In this document: in pieces, positions 48,296 through 56,988 of the stretch
Position numbering within the stretch: position 1 is the stretch's first letter
How the letters are laid out: every line of letters starts with the position of its first letter
Source: Pseudaquabacterium terrae
GTDB lineage: Bacteria; Pseudomonadota; Gammaproteobacteria; Burkholderiales; Burkholderiaceae_C
Length of the DNA: 64,000 nucleotides
Direction of reading: 5' to 3'
Assembly (NCBI RefSeq): GCF_013266755.1
Contig: NZ_JABRWJ010000004.1
Span: 62,001 to 126,000 of the forward strand
Notes under the pieces: generated by a model
Database searches by the model: none
What the model was told of the DNA's origin: nothing
The model's input: only the letters and a program-made list of their open reading frames with translations
Position numbers and translations under genes: made by a program

Positions 48296-48898
48296 TCACT
48301 TCTTCGGCGCCGAGGCCTTCGGCGCGGCATTCGAGGCCGACTTCGCAGTCACCGGCACGCCGGCATCGCTGAGCCGTTTCGCGACCGCCTGCTCCAGCGA
48401 CTTCAGCTTCGGCTCGAGCAGCGGCCGGGTCTCGCCCATCACCTTCTGCGTCAGGCCCTGGTTCATCTCGGCGGCGAGCTGCTGGAACTTGCGGTTGACC
48501 GGCGACTCGAGCCAGGCGATCAGCGTCTTCAGCTCGTCCTCGCTGAACTTCTCCTCGAGCGCGCTGCCGATGGTCGCCGGCGCCTGCTTGAGCGTCTGTT
48601 CGCGCAGCAGCGGGGCGGCTTCGTCGTAGAACTTGCGCACCTCGCCCTGCACCTCCTTGCCGACCGCCTCGCGCTTGTCCGGCGCGACGCGCATGACCGC
48701 CTGGCCGGCCATCTGCAGCACCTGGTTGCTCATCTGCCCGGCGAGCGTGTTGCCGAGGTTCTCGAGCCCCGGACGCTGCAGCTGCAGGATCTTTTGCACC
48801 AGCTCCTTCTTGGCCGGAGAGACGGGGGTGCCTTGGGCGGCGCACAGGCCGGTGGCGGCGGCCAGCGCGGCCGTCGCGATCAATCGCATCAGTGTCAT
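48296..48898 (-). CDS. DUF2059-domain periplasmic protein
   Basis: A 200-residue protein with a signal peptide ([23 protein letters not shown], cut near residue 21). The mature part is helical with the DUF2059 block [40 protein letters not shown] and [21 protein letters not shown], ending in an Ala/Ser/Lys tail. The function is unknown. ATG 48898 is preferred over an upstream TTG. It sits between gyrA (5-nt gap) and serC. Confidence 0.8.
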   Translation of the reverse strand: MTLMRLIATAALAAATGLCAAQGTPVSPAKKELVQKILQLQRPGLENLGNTLAGQMSNQVLQMAGQAVMRVAPDKREAVGKEVQGEVRKFYDEAAPLLREQTLKQAPATIGSALEEKFSEDELKTLIAWLESPVNRKFQQLAAEMNQGLTQKVMGETRPLLEPKLKSLEQAVAKRLSDAGVPVTAKSASNAAPKASAPKK

Positions 48899-48903
48899 GG
48901 GGC

Positions 48904-51540
48904 TCAAGGGGTCGGGGGTGTGGAATCGGCATCGCCTTCGGCGTCGCCGACGGCGTCGTTGGCATCGTTCTCGACGATGCGCTGCAGGCCGGACAACTGC
49001 GAGCCGTCGTCGAGCGCGATCAGCGTCACGCCCTGCGTCGCGCGGCCGAGCTCGCGGATTTCGGAGACCCGCGTGCGTACCAGCACGCCGCGGTCGGTGA
49101 TCAGCATGATCTCGTCGGTCGGCCGCACCAGCGTCGCGGCGACGACCTTGCCGTTGCGCTCGCTCTGCTGGATCGCGATCATGCCCTTGGTGCCGCGGCC
49201 ATGGCGCGTGTACTCGACGATCGAGGTGCGCTTGCCGTAGCCGTTCTCGGTGGCCGTCAGCACGCTCTGTGTCTCGTCCTCGGCGACCAGCATCGCGATC
49301 ACGTGCTGGCCGTCATCGAGCATCATGCCGCGCACGCCGCGTGCGTTGCGGCCCATCGGCCGCACGTCGTCCTCGTCGAAGCGCACTGCCTTGCCGCCGT
49401 CGGAGAACAGCATCACGTCGTGCTTGCCGTCGGTCAGCGCGGCACCGATCAGGTAGTCGCCGGCGTCGAGGTCGACCGCGATGATGCCGGCCTTGCGCGG
49501 GTTGCTGAATTCGTCGAGCGAGGTCTTCTTCACCGTGCCGAGCGCGGTGCCCATGAAGATGTAGTGATCGGCCGGGAAGGTGCGGAACTCGCCGGTCAGC
49601 GGCAGCACGACGGTGATCTTCTCGTCGGCCTGCAGCGGGAACATGTTGACGATCGGCTTGCCGCGCGAGTTGCGCGAGCCCTGCGGCACCTCCCAGACCT
49701 TCAGCCAATAGACGCGGCCCCGGTTGCTGAAGCAGAGGATCCAGTCGTGCGTGTTGGCGATGAAGAGCTGGTCGATCCAGTCGTCTTCCTTGGTCTGCGT
49801 CGCCTGCTTGCCGCGGCCGCCGCGCTTTTGCGCGCGGTACTCGGTCAGCGGCTGGCTCTTGATGTAGCCGGTGTGGCTGAGCGTCACGACCATGTCGGTC
49901 GGGGTGATCAGGTCCTCGGTGCCGAGCTCCTGCACGTTGTGCTCGATCACGCTGCGGCGCACGGCCAGCTTGGTGGTGCCGAACTCGGCTTTCAGCGCGG
50001 TCAGCTCCTCGGCGATGATCGTCGTCACGCGTTCGGGCTTGGCGAGGATGTCCAGCAGGTCGGAGATCTCCGCCATGACCTCCTTGTACTCGCCGATGAT
50101 CTTGTCCTGCTCGAGCCCGGTCAGGCGCTGCAGGCGCATCTGCAGGATCTCGCCGGCCTGGTCGTCGGACAGGCGGTACAGGCCGTCGGCCTGCAGGCCG
50201 TACTGCATCGGCAGGCCTTCGGGCCGGTAGGCGGCGCGGCCGCCAGCGGTGTCGGCCTCGGCGCGGGCCAGCATCTCGCGCACCAGCGACGAGTCCCAGC
50301 TCTTGTTCATCAGCGCCGCCTTGGCGACCGGCGGCGTCGGCGAGTTCTTGATGATCGCGATGAACTCGTCGATGTTCGCCAGCGCCACCGCCAGGCCTTC
50401 GAGCACGTGGCCGCGCTCGCGCGCCTTGCGCAGCTCGAACACCGTGCGCCGCGTGACGACCTCGCGCCGGTGCTCGAGGAAGATGTCGAGCAGCGTCTTC
50501 AGGTTGCACAGCTTCGGCTGGCCGTCGATCAGCGCGACCATGTTGATGCCGAAGGTGTCCTGCAGCTGCGTCTGCTTGTACAGGTTGTTCAGCACCACCT
50601 CGGGCACTTCGCCGCGCTTCAACTCGATGACGACGCGCATGCCCGACTTGTCGGACTCGTCCTGGATGTGGCTGATGCCTTCGATCTTCTTCTCGTGCAC
50701 CAGCTCGGCGATGCGCTCGAGCAGCGTCTTCTTGTTGACCTGGTAAGGAATCTCGTCGACGATGATCGCCTGGCGCTGGCCGCGGTCGATGTCCTCGAAG
50801 TGGCACCTGGCCCGCATGATCACCTTGCCGCGGCCGGTGCGGTAACCCTCGCGTACCCCGTTGAGGCCGTAGATGATTCCCGCGGTCGGGAAGTCCGGCG
50901 CCGGGATGATCTCCATCACCTCCTCGAGCGTCGCCTGCGGCGCTTTCAACAGATGCAGGCAGGCGTCGACGACCTCGTTGAGGTTGTGCGGGGGGATGTT
51001 CGTCGCCATGCCCACGGCGATGCCGGCCGCGCCGTTGACCAGCAGGTTCGGCAGCCGCGTCGGCAGCACGGTAGGCTCCTTCTCGGAGCCGTCGTAGTTG
51101 GGCGCGAAGTCGACCGTTTCCTTGTCGATGTCGGCCAGCATCTCGTGGGCGATCTTCGACAGCCGGATCTCGGTGTAGCGCATCGCCGCGGCGTTGTCGC
51201 CGTCGACCGAGCCGAAGTTGCCCTGGCCATCGACCAGCATGTGGCGCAGCGAGAAGTCCTGCGCCATGCGCACGATCGTGTCGTAGACCGCGGTGTCGCC
51301 GTGCGGGTGGTACTTGCCGATGACGTCGCCGACGATGCGCGCCGACTTCTTGTAGGGTCGGTTCCAGTCGTTGTTCAGCTCGTGCATCGCGAACAGCACG
51401 CGCCGGTGCACCGGCTTCAGGCCGTCGCGCGCGTCGGGCAGTGCACGCCCGACGATCACGCTCATCGCATAGTCGAGGTACGAGCGCCGCATCTCCTCTT
51501 CGAGGCTGACGGCGAGGGTTTCCTTGGCGAACTGGGTCAT
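48904..51540 (-). CDS. gyrA: DNA gyrase subunit A
   Basis: An 878-residue type IIA topoisomerase subunit. The catalytic Tyr122 lies in [13 protein letters not shown]. The quinolone-resistance region reads GDTAVYD (81-87), so Thr occupies the E. coli Ser83 position and Asp87 is kept. The GyrA box QKRGGRG is at 571-577 in the C-terminal beta-pinwheel, which distinguishes it from ParC. It starts the minus-strand block gyrA-DUF2059-serC-pheA-tyrA. A TAGAAT hexamer (51607-51612, minus strand) could be its -10, giving a leader of about 60 nt. Confidence 0.97.
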   Translation of the reverse strand: MTQFAKETLAVSLEEEMRRSYLDYAMSVIVGRALPDARDGLKPVHRRVLFAMHELNNDWNRPYKKSARIVGDVIGKYHPHGDTAVYDTIVRMAQDFSLRHMLVDGQGNFGSVDGDNAAAMRYTEIRLSKIAHEMLADIDKETVDFAPNYDGSEKEPTVLPTRLPNLLVNGAAGIAVGMATNIPPHNLNEVVDACLHLLKAPQATLEEVMEIIPAPDFPTAGIIYGLNGVREGYRTGRGKVIMRARCHFEDIDRGQRQAIIVDEIPYQVNKKTLLERIAELVHEKKIEGISHIQDESDKSGMRVVIELKRGEVPEVVLNNLYKQTQLQDTFGINMVALIDGQPKLCNLKTLLDIFLEHRREVVTRRTVFELRKARERGHVLEGLAVALANIDEFIAIIKNSPTPPVAKAALMNKSWDSSLVREMLARAEADTAGGRAAYRPEGLPMQYGLQADGLYRLSDDQAGEILQMRLQRLTGLEQDKIIGEYKEVMAEISDLLDILAKPERVTTIIAEELTALKAEFGTTKLAVRRSVIEHNVQELGTEDLITPTDMVVTLSHTGYIKSQPLTEYRAQKRGGRGKQATQTKEDDWIDQLFIANTHDWILCFSNRGRVYWLKVWEVPQGSRNSRGKPIVNMFPLQADEKITVVLPLTGEFRTFPADHYIFMGTALGTVKKTSLDEFSNPRKAGIIAVDLDAGDYLIGAALTDGKHDVMLFSDGGKAVRFDEDDVRPMGRNARGVRGMMLDDGQHVIAMLVAEDETQSVLTATENGYGKRTSIVEYTRHGRGTKGMIAIQQSERNGKVVAATLVRPTDEIMLITDRGVLVRTRVSEIRELGRATQGVTLIALDDGSQLSGLQRIVENDANDAVGDAEGDADSTPPTP

Positions 51541-51815
51541 CGAGGGGGTGGCGCGAAGGCCGAAGCGAGGGCCGCCGCGGCGGAACGGCCCGTGCGGCAA
51601 TCGGTGATTCTATGCGGCGGTCAAGCCTGTCGCGGCTGAGCAACATCGGCTTCAGCCATCGGGCCGGGGACGGCCAAAAACGGGCCTCCACGAAATCCTG
51701 CTGGCACAATGACTCGGCGGTGGTAAAGGCTCGCCATAACGAGGCTTTGCCGACTTTTCTTGCTTCGGATCTGGACGTTTCGCAGGCTACTGCGGCTTTC
51801 CTCGAGAGGAGAATC

Positions 51816-52502
51816 ATGAAGAAACTGAACAAGGTGGCGGTGCTCTTCGCTTCGGCTGCGCTGGCCGCGCCGATGCTGGTGTTCGCTCAGGCCAAGTCGA
51901 TCGACAACTGGCGCGCGACCGACAACACCACCGTCTGGCGCAACACCGACGGCACGCTGTGCTGGCGCAATACGAACTGGACGCCGGCAACCGCCGCCCC
52001 GGGCTGCGATGGCGAGATCAAGCCGCCGCCGCCCGCACCGGTCGCTCCGCCGCCCCCGTCGGCCGTTGCGCCGACCACGCCGGCCTCGCCGCCGCCCGCT
52101 GCGCCGCCTGCCGCGCCGCCCGCCGCGCCGCCCGCTCCTGTCAGCGAAAAGGTCACTTTCGCCGCCGATGCGTTCTTCGACTTCGACAAGTCGGTGCTGA
52201 AGCCCGAGGCCAAGGCGAAGCTCGATGACCTGGTCAGCAAGACCCAGGGCATCAACCTCGAGGTCATCATCGCCGTCGGCCACACCGACGCGATCGGCTC
52301 CGATGCCTACAACCAGAAGCTGTCGGTGAAGCGCTCCGAAGCCGTGAAGGCCTATCTGGTCGGCAAGGGCGTCGAGAAGAACCGCGTCTACACCGAAGGC
52401 AAGGGCGAGAAGCAGCCGGTCGCCGACAACAAGACCGACGAAGGCCGCGCGAAGAACCGCCGTACCGAGATCGAGGTCGTCGGTACGCGCACTCGCAAGT
52501 AA
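51816..52502 (+). CDS. OmpA-family outer-membrane/peptidoglycan-associated protein
   Basis: A 228-residue protein. The signal peptide ends at LVFA (residue 24). A short region with two Trp-Arg-Asn-Thr motifs ([16 protein letters not shown]) follows, then a Pro/Ala-rich linker (69-108) and an OmpA C-terminal domain (111-224). The peptidoglycan-binding residues Asp158 ([16 protein letters not shown]) and Arg173 are present. It lacks the N-terminal OmpA barrel and resembles the short OmpA-like proteins of betaproteobacteria. A strong AGAGGAGA site precedes the ATG. Divergent from gyrA with 275 nt between them, where CACAAT (51705-51710) is a weak -10 candidate. Confidence 0.9.
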   Translation: MKKLNKVAVLFASAALAAPMLVFAQAKSIDNWRATDNTTVWRNTDGTLCWRNTNWTPATAAPGCDGEIKPPPPAPVAPPPPSAVAPTTPASPPPAAPPAAPPAAPPAPVSEKVTFAADAFFDFDKSVLKPEAKAKLDDLVSKTQGINLEVIIAVGHTDAIGSDAYNQKLSVKRSEAVKAYLVGKGVEKNRVYTEGKGEKQPVADNKTDEGRAKNRRTEIEVVGTRTRK

Positions 52503-52520
52503 GCCGGCAGTAGCCGCCGA

Positions 52521-52585
52521 GCCGGGCCCCCAGCACCGCACGGGGGCCCGCACTGCAAACCCCGCTTCGGCGGGGTTTTTGTTTT
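52521..52585 (+). terminator. Double hairpin terminator after the OmpA-like gene
   Basis: A GC-rich hairpin with arms GGGCCCCC and GGGGGCCC (about 52523-52549) is followed by a classical terminator: CCCCGC/GCGGGG with a TTCG loop (52560-52575) and a T-rich run (52576-52585). Confidence 0.85.
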
Positions 52586-52605
52586 CCGCCCCGTTACGAT
52601 ACGGC

Positions 52606-53307
52606 ATGATCAACGCCGATCCCCAGGAGCTCGCCAAGTTCGGCGAGCTGGCCCACCGCTGGTGGGACCCGCAGGGCGAGTTCCGCCCGCTGCACCAGAT
52701 CAATCCCTTGCGCCTCGACTGGATCGACGCGCAGGCGCCGCTGAAAGGCCGGCGCGTGGCCGACATCGGTTGCGGTGGCGGCATCCTTGCCGAATCGATG
52801 GCCGCGCGCGGCGCGACGGTGCTCGGCATCGACCTGTCGGTGAAGCCCTTGCGCGTTGCACAGCTGCATGCGATGGAGGTGGGCGCCGAGAACCTCGAGT
52901 ACCGCGAGGTCGCGGCCGAAGCGCTGGCCGCCGAACAACCCGCCGGCTTCGACGTGGTCACCTGCATGGAGATGCTCGAACACGTGCCGTCGCCGGAATC
53001 GGTCGTGCGGGCCTGCGCGACGCTGGTCAAGCCCGGCGGCTGGGTCTTCTTCTCGACGATCAACCGCAACGCCAAGTCCTTCCTGTTCGCGATCGTCGGC
53101 GCCGAGCACCTGTTGAAGCTGCTGCCCAAGGGCACGCACGAATACGCCCGCTTCATCCGGCCGAGCGAGCTGGCGCGCTGGGCGCGCGAGGCCGGGTTGG
53201 CGGTCGAGCAGTTCAAGGGCATGGAGTACAACCCCCTGACGCAGCGCTACTGGTTGAGCGGCGACACGTCGGTCAACTACCTCGTCGCCTGCCGGCGCCC
53301 GGCATGA
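52606..53307 (+). CDS. ubiG: Ubiquinone biosynthesis O-methyltransferase
   Basis: A 233-residue SAM methyltransferase. It shows the UbiG-specific start [21 protein letters not shown], motif [37 protein letters not shown], and a C-terminal [22 protein letters not shown]. UbiG performs both O-methylations in ubiquinone synthesis. TACGAT lies 5 nt upstream of the ATG with no ribosome binding site, so the mRNA may be leaderless. It is coupled to gph (ATGA overlap). Confidence 0.95.
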   Translation: MINADPQELAKFGELAHRWWDPQGEFRPLHQINPLRLDWIDAQAPLKGRRVADIGCGGGILAESMAARGATVLGIDLSVKPLRVAQLHAMEVGAENLEYREVAAEALAAEQPAGFDVVTCMEMLEHVPSPESVVRACATLVKPGGWVFFSTINRNAKSFLFAIVGAEHLLKLLPKGTHEYARFIRPSELARWAREAGLAVEQFKGMEYNPLTQRYWLSGDTSVNYLVACRRPA

Positions 53308-53975
53308 TGGACATGGCCCACTGCGAGGCGGTGCTGTTCGACCTCGACGGTACGCTCGTCGACAGCGCGCCGGACCTGGCCGGCGCCGCCAACGAGCTGC
53401 GCGCCGAGCACGGCCTGCCGCCGCTGCCATTTGAAGCGCTGCGACCGATGGTCGGCAGCGGCGCGCGCGGGATGGTCGGCGCGGCGTTCGGTGTCGCGCC
53501 CGGCGACGCCCGCTTCGAGGACCTGCGCGATGCATTCCTGGCCCGCTATGCCGACTGCCTGCTGCAGCGCACGCAGGTCTTTGCCGCGATGGCGCCGGTG
53601 CTCGCCGCGCTGGAGGCTTCCGGCCGGCGCTGGGGCATCGTCACCAACAAGGCGATGCGCTTCACCGCGCCGCTGGTCGAGGGGCTGGGCCTGGACCGGC
53701 GTGCCGCGGTGCTGATCGCCGGCGACACGACCGCGCATGCCAAGCCGCATCCCGAGCCGCTGCTCGAGGCGGCGCGGCGCCTGGACGTCGATCCGGCGGC
53801 GTGCATCTACGTCGGCGACGACCAGCGTGACGTGCAGGCCGGCCGCGCCGCGGGCATGACGACGCTGGTTGCGGCCTGGGGCTACCTCGGCGCCGGCGAG
53901 CCGATGGAGCACTGGGGCGCCGACGCGATCCTCGAAGAACCCTCGGCGCTCTTGAAATGGCCGGGTGTGGCCTAA
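53304..53975 (+). CDS. gph: Phosphoglycolate phosphatase
   Basis: A 223-residue HAD subclass IA phosphatase. Motif I is [15 protein letters not shown], motif II is IVTNKAM, and [18 protein letters not shown] carries the metal-binding Asp pair. Position behind ubiG, a common betaproteobacterial arrangement, supports Gph. It hydrolyses 2-phosphoglycolate formed by DNA repair or photorespiration-like reactions. Its stop TAA overlaps the putative -10 of ssrA. Confidence 0.87.
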   Translation: MMDMAHCEAVLFDLDGTLVDSAPDLAGAANELRAEHGLPPLPFEALRPMVGSGARGMVGAAFGVAPGDARFEDLRDAFLARYADCLLQRTQVFAAMAPVLAALEASGRRWGIVTNKAMRFTAPLVEGLGLDRRAAVLIAGDTTAHAKPHPEPLLEAARRLDVDPAACIYVGDDQRDVQAGRAAGMTTLVAAWGYLGAGEPMEHWGADAILEEPSALLKWPGVA

Positions 53976-53978
53976 ACT
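53952..53978 (+). promoter_or_regulatory. Candidate ssrA promoter inside the gph 3' end
   Basis: TTGAAA (53952-53957) and TAAACT (53973-53978) with a 15-bp spacer lie just before the mature tmRNA 5' end (53991), 12 nt from the -10 to the RNA start. The -10 includes the gph stop codon. Confidence 0.5.
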
Positions 53979-53990
53979 ACGCACTTCTCA

Positions 53991-54368
53991 GGGGCCGACC
54001 TGGCTTCGACGCGGGTACGGAGTCGGTTCAGGGCATGCCGAGCACCAGAACAGCTCGTAAATCCATCTGGAAACAAAGTAACTGCGAACGATACTTCGTA
54101 CGCCCTCGCCGCTTAACACCGGTGAGCCTCGCAACGGTTGGCCGATGGGCCGGGGCCGACACCCGCAAGGGTGAAGGCCTGCGAGGTTATTCACATTGGC
54201 TGGTGCCGTCCCGCGTCATTCGGGACGGAGCGAGACTCAAGTGACTGGCGGATCCGGTAGCGTGCTGCTGCGCGACCGGGGCCGCGAGACTCAAATCAGA
54301 CAGCTACGCATGTAGAACTGGCCGGCAAAGGCTTGCGGACGCGGGTTCGATTCCCGCCGGCTCCACCA
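53991..54368 (+). ncRNA. ssrA: Transfer-messenger RNA (tmRNA)
   Basis: A 378-nt one-piece tmRNA. The 5' end GGGGCCG (53991-53997) pairs with CGGCTCC (54358-54364), followed by the ACCA terminus (CCA encoded at 54366-54368). A T-arm with GGTTCGATTCC is near 54343-54353. The tag frame begins at GCG 54084 and ends at TAA 54114-54116. tmRNA rescues stalled ribosomes by trans-translation. No duplicate of its 3' end, the usual island attachment site, is seen in the window. Confidence 0.97.
54084..54116 (+). other. tmRNA tag-peptide reading frame
   Basis: Codons GCG to GCT then TAA encode ANDTSYALAA, which becomes AANDTSYALAA with the alanine carried by tmRNA. The ALAA end is the usual ClpXP/ClpAP degron. 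The Thr-Ser pair replaces the Glu-Asn of E. coli. Confidence 0.9.
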
Positions 54369-54381
54369 GATGCAAGAGACA

Positions 54382-54410
54382 GCGAAGGCCCGCCGATGGC
54401 GGGCCTTCGC
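54382..54410 (+). terminator. Perfect 13-bp hairpin after tmRNA
   Basis: Arms 54382-54394 and 54398-54410 (GCGAAGGCCCGCC and its exact complement) with a GAT loop, 14 nt after the tmRNA CCA end. It resembles an intrinsic terminator but has no T-run after it; it may act as a processing or Rho-assisted stop. Confidence 0.6.
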
Positions 54411-54504
54411 ACGTCCGTGCGAGCTGCGGACGCTCGTTTTCGGCGTTGGCTCGAAAGCGCGCCGCCATGGGCGTTCCGGCCGCGGCTAAGATCGATCGAA
54501 TGAT

Positions 54505-54546
54505 CTGCCCCCAGCTCACTTCGTTCGCGGCCCCCGAGGGGCGCTC
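54505..54546 (+). repeat. 42-bp dispersed repeat, copy B
   Basis: Identical over 42 nt to copy A at 38357-38398. As in copy A, a distinct inverted repeat begins at its right edge: CAGTGCCC (54546-54553) with GGGCACTG (54569-54576). Here it ends next to the start codon of the GspE-like gene. The remaining part of the 208-nt gap after tmRNA holds no gene that I can see. Confidence 0.9.
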
Positions 54547-54576
54547 AGTGCCCTTCGGGCGGCCGGGCGGGCACTG

Positions 54577-56409
54577 ATGACCGCACCCGCCGCGCCGCGC
54601 CATCGCCCTCCGGCCGCTCCGCCCGCCGCGCCGCTCGCCAGCGCGCCGCGCGGCCGCCTCGACTGGCGCCAGCTGCTCGATTGGCTGCGCGAGGACGGCT
54701 GGGTGCAGCCGGCCGATGCCGAGCGGGTGATCAAGCGCTTCGGCGCCGGCGACTCGAGCCTGCCGGCGCTGGTGCGCCTGGGCGGCGCCGGCTTGCAGCG
54801 CGGCAACCGCACGCTCGATTGCGAAGCGCTGACCGAATGGCTGGCCGGACGCGCGAAGCTGTCGTACCTGCGCATCGACCCGCTGAAGGTCGACGTCGGC
54901 CGCGTCGCCGACGTGATGAGCGTGCAGTACGCCGAGATGCGCAAGGTGCTGCCGGTCAACGTCGGGCTGACGGAGGTGACCATCGCCACCAGCGAGCCTT
55001 TCGACACCGGCTGGGTCGCCGAGATCGAATCGCATGCCCGCAAGCGCGTCAAGCTGGTCGTCGCCAACCCCGAGGACATAACGCGTTATACGACCGAGTT
55101 CTACGCGCTCGCCAAGTCGGTGCGCCAGGCGCAGAAGACCGGCGAGACCTCGACGACTGCAAGCTTCGAGCAGCTGGTCGAACTGGGCAAGAGCAACAAG
55201 CAGCTCGACGCCAACGACCAGGGCGTCGTGCAGGTCGTCGACTGGCTGTGGCAGTACGCGTTCGACCAGCGCGCGAGCGACCTGCACCTCGAGCCGCGGC
55301 GCGACATGGGCGTGATCCGCTTCCGCATCGACGGCGTGCTGCACACCGTGTACCAGGTGCCGCTGACAGTGATGAACGCGATGATCGCGCGCATCAAGCT
55401 GCTCGGCCGCATGGACGTCGTCGAGAAGCGCCGGCCGCTGGACGGGCGCATCAAGACCAAGCGGCCGGACACCCCCGAGGGCCCGGGCACCGAGGTCGAG
55501 ATGCGGCTGTCGACCCTGCCCACCGCGTTCGGCGAGAAGATGGTGATGCGCGTGTTCGACCCCGAGACGGTGGTCAAGACGGTCGAGGCGCTCGGCTTCT
55601 CGCAGCACGACGGCGAGCGCTGGCAGGCGCTGATCGCGCGGCCGCACGGCATCATCCTCGTCACCGGCCCGACCGGCAGCGGCAAGACGACGACGCTGTA
55701 CTCGACGTTGAAGTCGCTGGCCACCGACTCGGTCAACGTCTGCACGATCGAGGACCCGATCGAGATGATCGAGCCCTCGTTCAACCAGACCCAGGTGCAG
55801 GCGGCGCTCGACATGGGCTTCGCCGAGGGCCTGCGCGCGCTGATGCGCCAGGACCCGGACATCATCATGGTCGGCGAGATCCGCGACCTGGCGACCGCCG
55901 AGATGGCGATCCAGGCCGCGCTGACCGGCCACCTCGTCTTCAGCACCTTGCACACCAATGACGCGGCCTCGGCGATCACGCGGCTGGCCGACCTGGGCGT
56001 GCCGACCTACCTGATCACCGCCACCGTGATCGGCGTGCTGGCGCAGCGCCTCGCGCGCACGCTGTGCAGCGCCTGCAAGGCGCGTGACGACGGCCTGACG
56101 CGCGAGGCGCTCGACGACTTCTCGAAGCCATGGCGGCTGTCTGGCGGCGTGCGCCCGTACAAGCCGGTCGGCTGCCTCGAGTGCCGCAACACCGGCTACC
56201 GCGGCCGCGTCGGCTTGTACGAGCTGCTGGCGATCGGCGATGAAGCGCGCCAGGCGATCCACCCGCACCTGGACATCGCCGCGCTGCGCAAGCACGCGCT
56301 GAAGGAGGGCATGCGCCCGCTGCGCCTGGCCGGCACGATGAAGGTTGCCGAAGGCGTGACGACGATCGAGGAGGTGCTGCGCGCCACCCCGGGCTGGAAC
56401 GAAGCCTAG
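54577..56409 (+). CDS. GspE/PulE/PilB-family type II/IV secretion ATPase (orphan)
   Basis: A 610-residue secretion/pilus assembly ATPase. A Pro/Ala-rich start is followed by an N-terminal N1 domain (about 35-190), and then an ATPase core. The Walker A GPTGSGKT is at 364-371, the Asp box is in CTIEDPIEMIEP, Walker B is in MVGEIRDLATAEMA, and the His box is TGHLVFSTLHTNDAASAI. A CSAC...CLEC zinc motif is near the C-terminus. No other type II or type IV pilus gene is adjacent, so its partner system is encoded elsewhere. Confidence 0.88.
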   Translation: MTAPAAPRHRPPAAPPAAPLASAPRGRLDWRQLLDWLREDGWVQPADAERVIKRFGAGDSSLPALVRLGGAGLQRGNRTLDCEALTEWLAGRAKLSYLRIDPLKVDVGRVADVMSVQYAEMRKVLPVNVGLTEVTIATSEPFDTGWVAEIESHARKRVKLVVANPEDITRYTTEFYALAKSVRQAQKTGETSTTASFEQLVELGKSNKQLDANDQGVVQVVDWLWQYAFDQRASDLHLEPRRDMGVIRFRIDGVLHTVYQVPLTVMNAMIARIKLLGRMDVVEKRRPLDGRIKTKRPDTPEGPGTEVEMRLSTLPTAFGEKMVMRVFDPETVVKTVEALGFSQHDGERWQALIARPHGIILVTGPTGSGKTTTLYSTLKSLATDSVNVCTIEDPIEMIEPSFNQTQVQAALDMGFAEGLRALMRQDPDIIMVGEIRDLATAEMAIQAALTGHLVFSTLHTNDAASAITRLADLGVPTYLITATVIGVLAQRLARTLCSACKARDDGLTREALDDFSKPWRLSGGVRPYKPVGCLECRNTGYRGRVGLYELLAIGDEARQAIHPHLDIAALRKHALKEGMRPLRLAGTMKVAEGVTTIEEVLRATPGWNEA

Positions 56410-56422
56410 CGGCGATCTCGAA

Positions 56423-56470
56423 TGCATGCGTGGAAACCACACCGCGCATGCAGGGGGCGCTCCCTAGAAT
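56423..56470 (+). promoter_or_regulatory. Inverted repeat and -10 upstream of tctBA
   Basis: TGCATGCG (56423-56430) and CGCATGCA (56445-56452) are perfect 8-bp arms around a 14-nt spacer that itself contains TGG and CCA. A TAGAAT (-10 candidate) follows at 56465-56470, so the dyad would cover the -35 region. This is a plausible operator for the transporter genes. Confidence 0.45.
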
Positions 56471-56511
56471 CGATCGCACATCCGGGGGTGGTTCCCGAGG
56501 AGACAGCGGTC

Positions 56512-56976
56512 GTGAAAATCAAGAGCCAGAAAGACTTCTGGTCGGGGCTGATGTTCGTAGTCGTGGGCGTCGGTTTCGCCTGGGGCGCGACGAACTACAG
56601 CTTCGGCGTCGCGGCCCGGCCCGGCCCCGGCTACTTCCCGTTCGGCCTCGGCGTGCTGCTGACGATCATGGGTGCCTTCATCCTGTTCGAGGCGCTGACG
56701 ATCGAGACCGATGATGGCGAGCCGATCGGCCCGTGGGCCTGGAAGCCGCTGTTGACGATCATCTTCGCGGTGTGCCTGTTCGGCATCATGCTGCCGCGGC
56801 TGGGCATGGCGATCTCGCTGCCGGTGCTGATCCTCATCACCAGCCTGGCCGGCGACGAGTTCCACTGGAAGGACGCGCTGATCAGCATCGTCGTCCTCAC
56901 CGTGGGATCGTGGCTGATCTTCATCCTGGGCCTGAAGCTGGTGATCCCGCTCTGGCCGACCTTCCTGACCGCCTGA
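56512..56976 (+). CDS. tctB: Tripartite tricarboxylate transporter subunit TctB
   Basis: A 154-residue small membrane subunit with about four hydrophobic spans. The typical opening is KIKSQKDFWSGLMFVVVGVGFAWGA, followed by RPGPGYFPFGLGVLLTIMGAFIL. TctB is the small membrane part of TTT transporters. The start is GTG at 56512, with GAGGAG 9 nt upstream. tctA follows after 12 nt. Confidence 0.88.
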   Translation: MKIKSQKDFWSGLMFVVVGVGFAWGATNYSFGVAARPGPGYFPFGLGVLLTIMGAFILFEALTIETDDGEPIGPWAWKPLLTIIFAVCLFGIMLPRLGMAISLPVLILITSLAGDEFHWKDALISIVVLTVGSWLIFILGLKLVIPLWPTFLTA

Positions 56977-56988
56977 GGATCGAACGCG

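Noticed and set aside
48892-51639. 915-codon frame opposite gyrA
   Set aside because: Antisense shadow of gyrA; no domain or start signal.
51702-51720. Possible sigma-54 promoter (TGGCAC) upstream of the OmpA-like gene
   Set aside because: The required GC pair at the -12 element is not at the correct spacing.
54369-54576. Possible genomic island insertion at the tmRNA 3' end
   Set aside because: No integrase, no duplicated tmRNA end, and downstream genes have ordinary composition.
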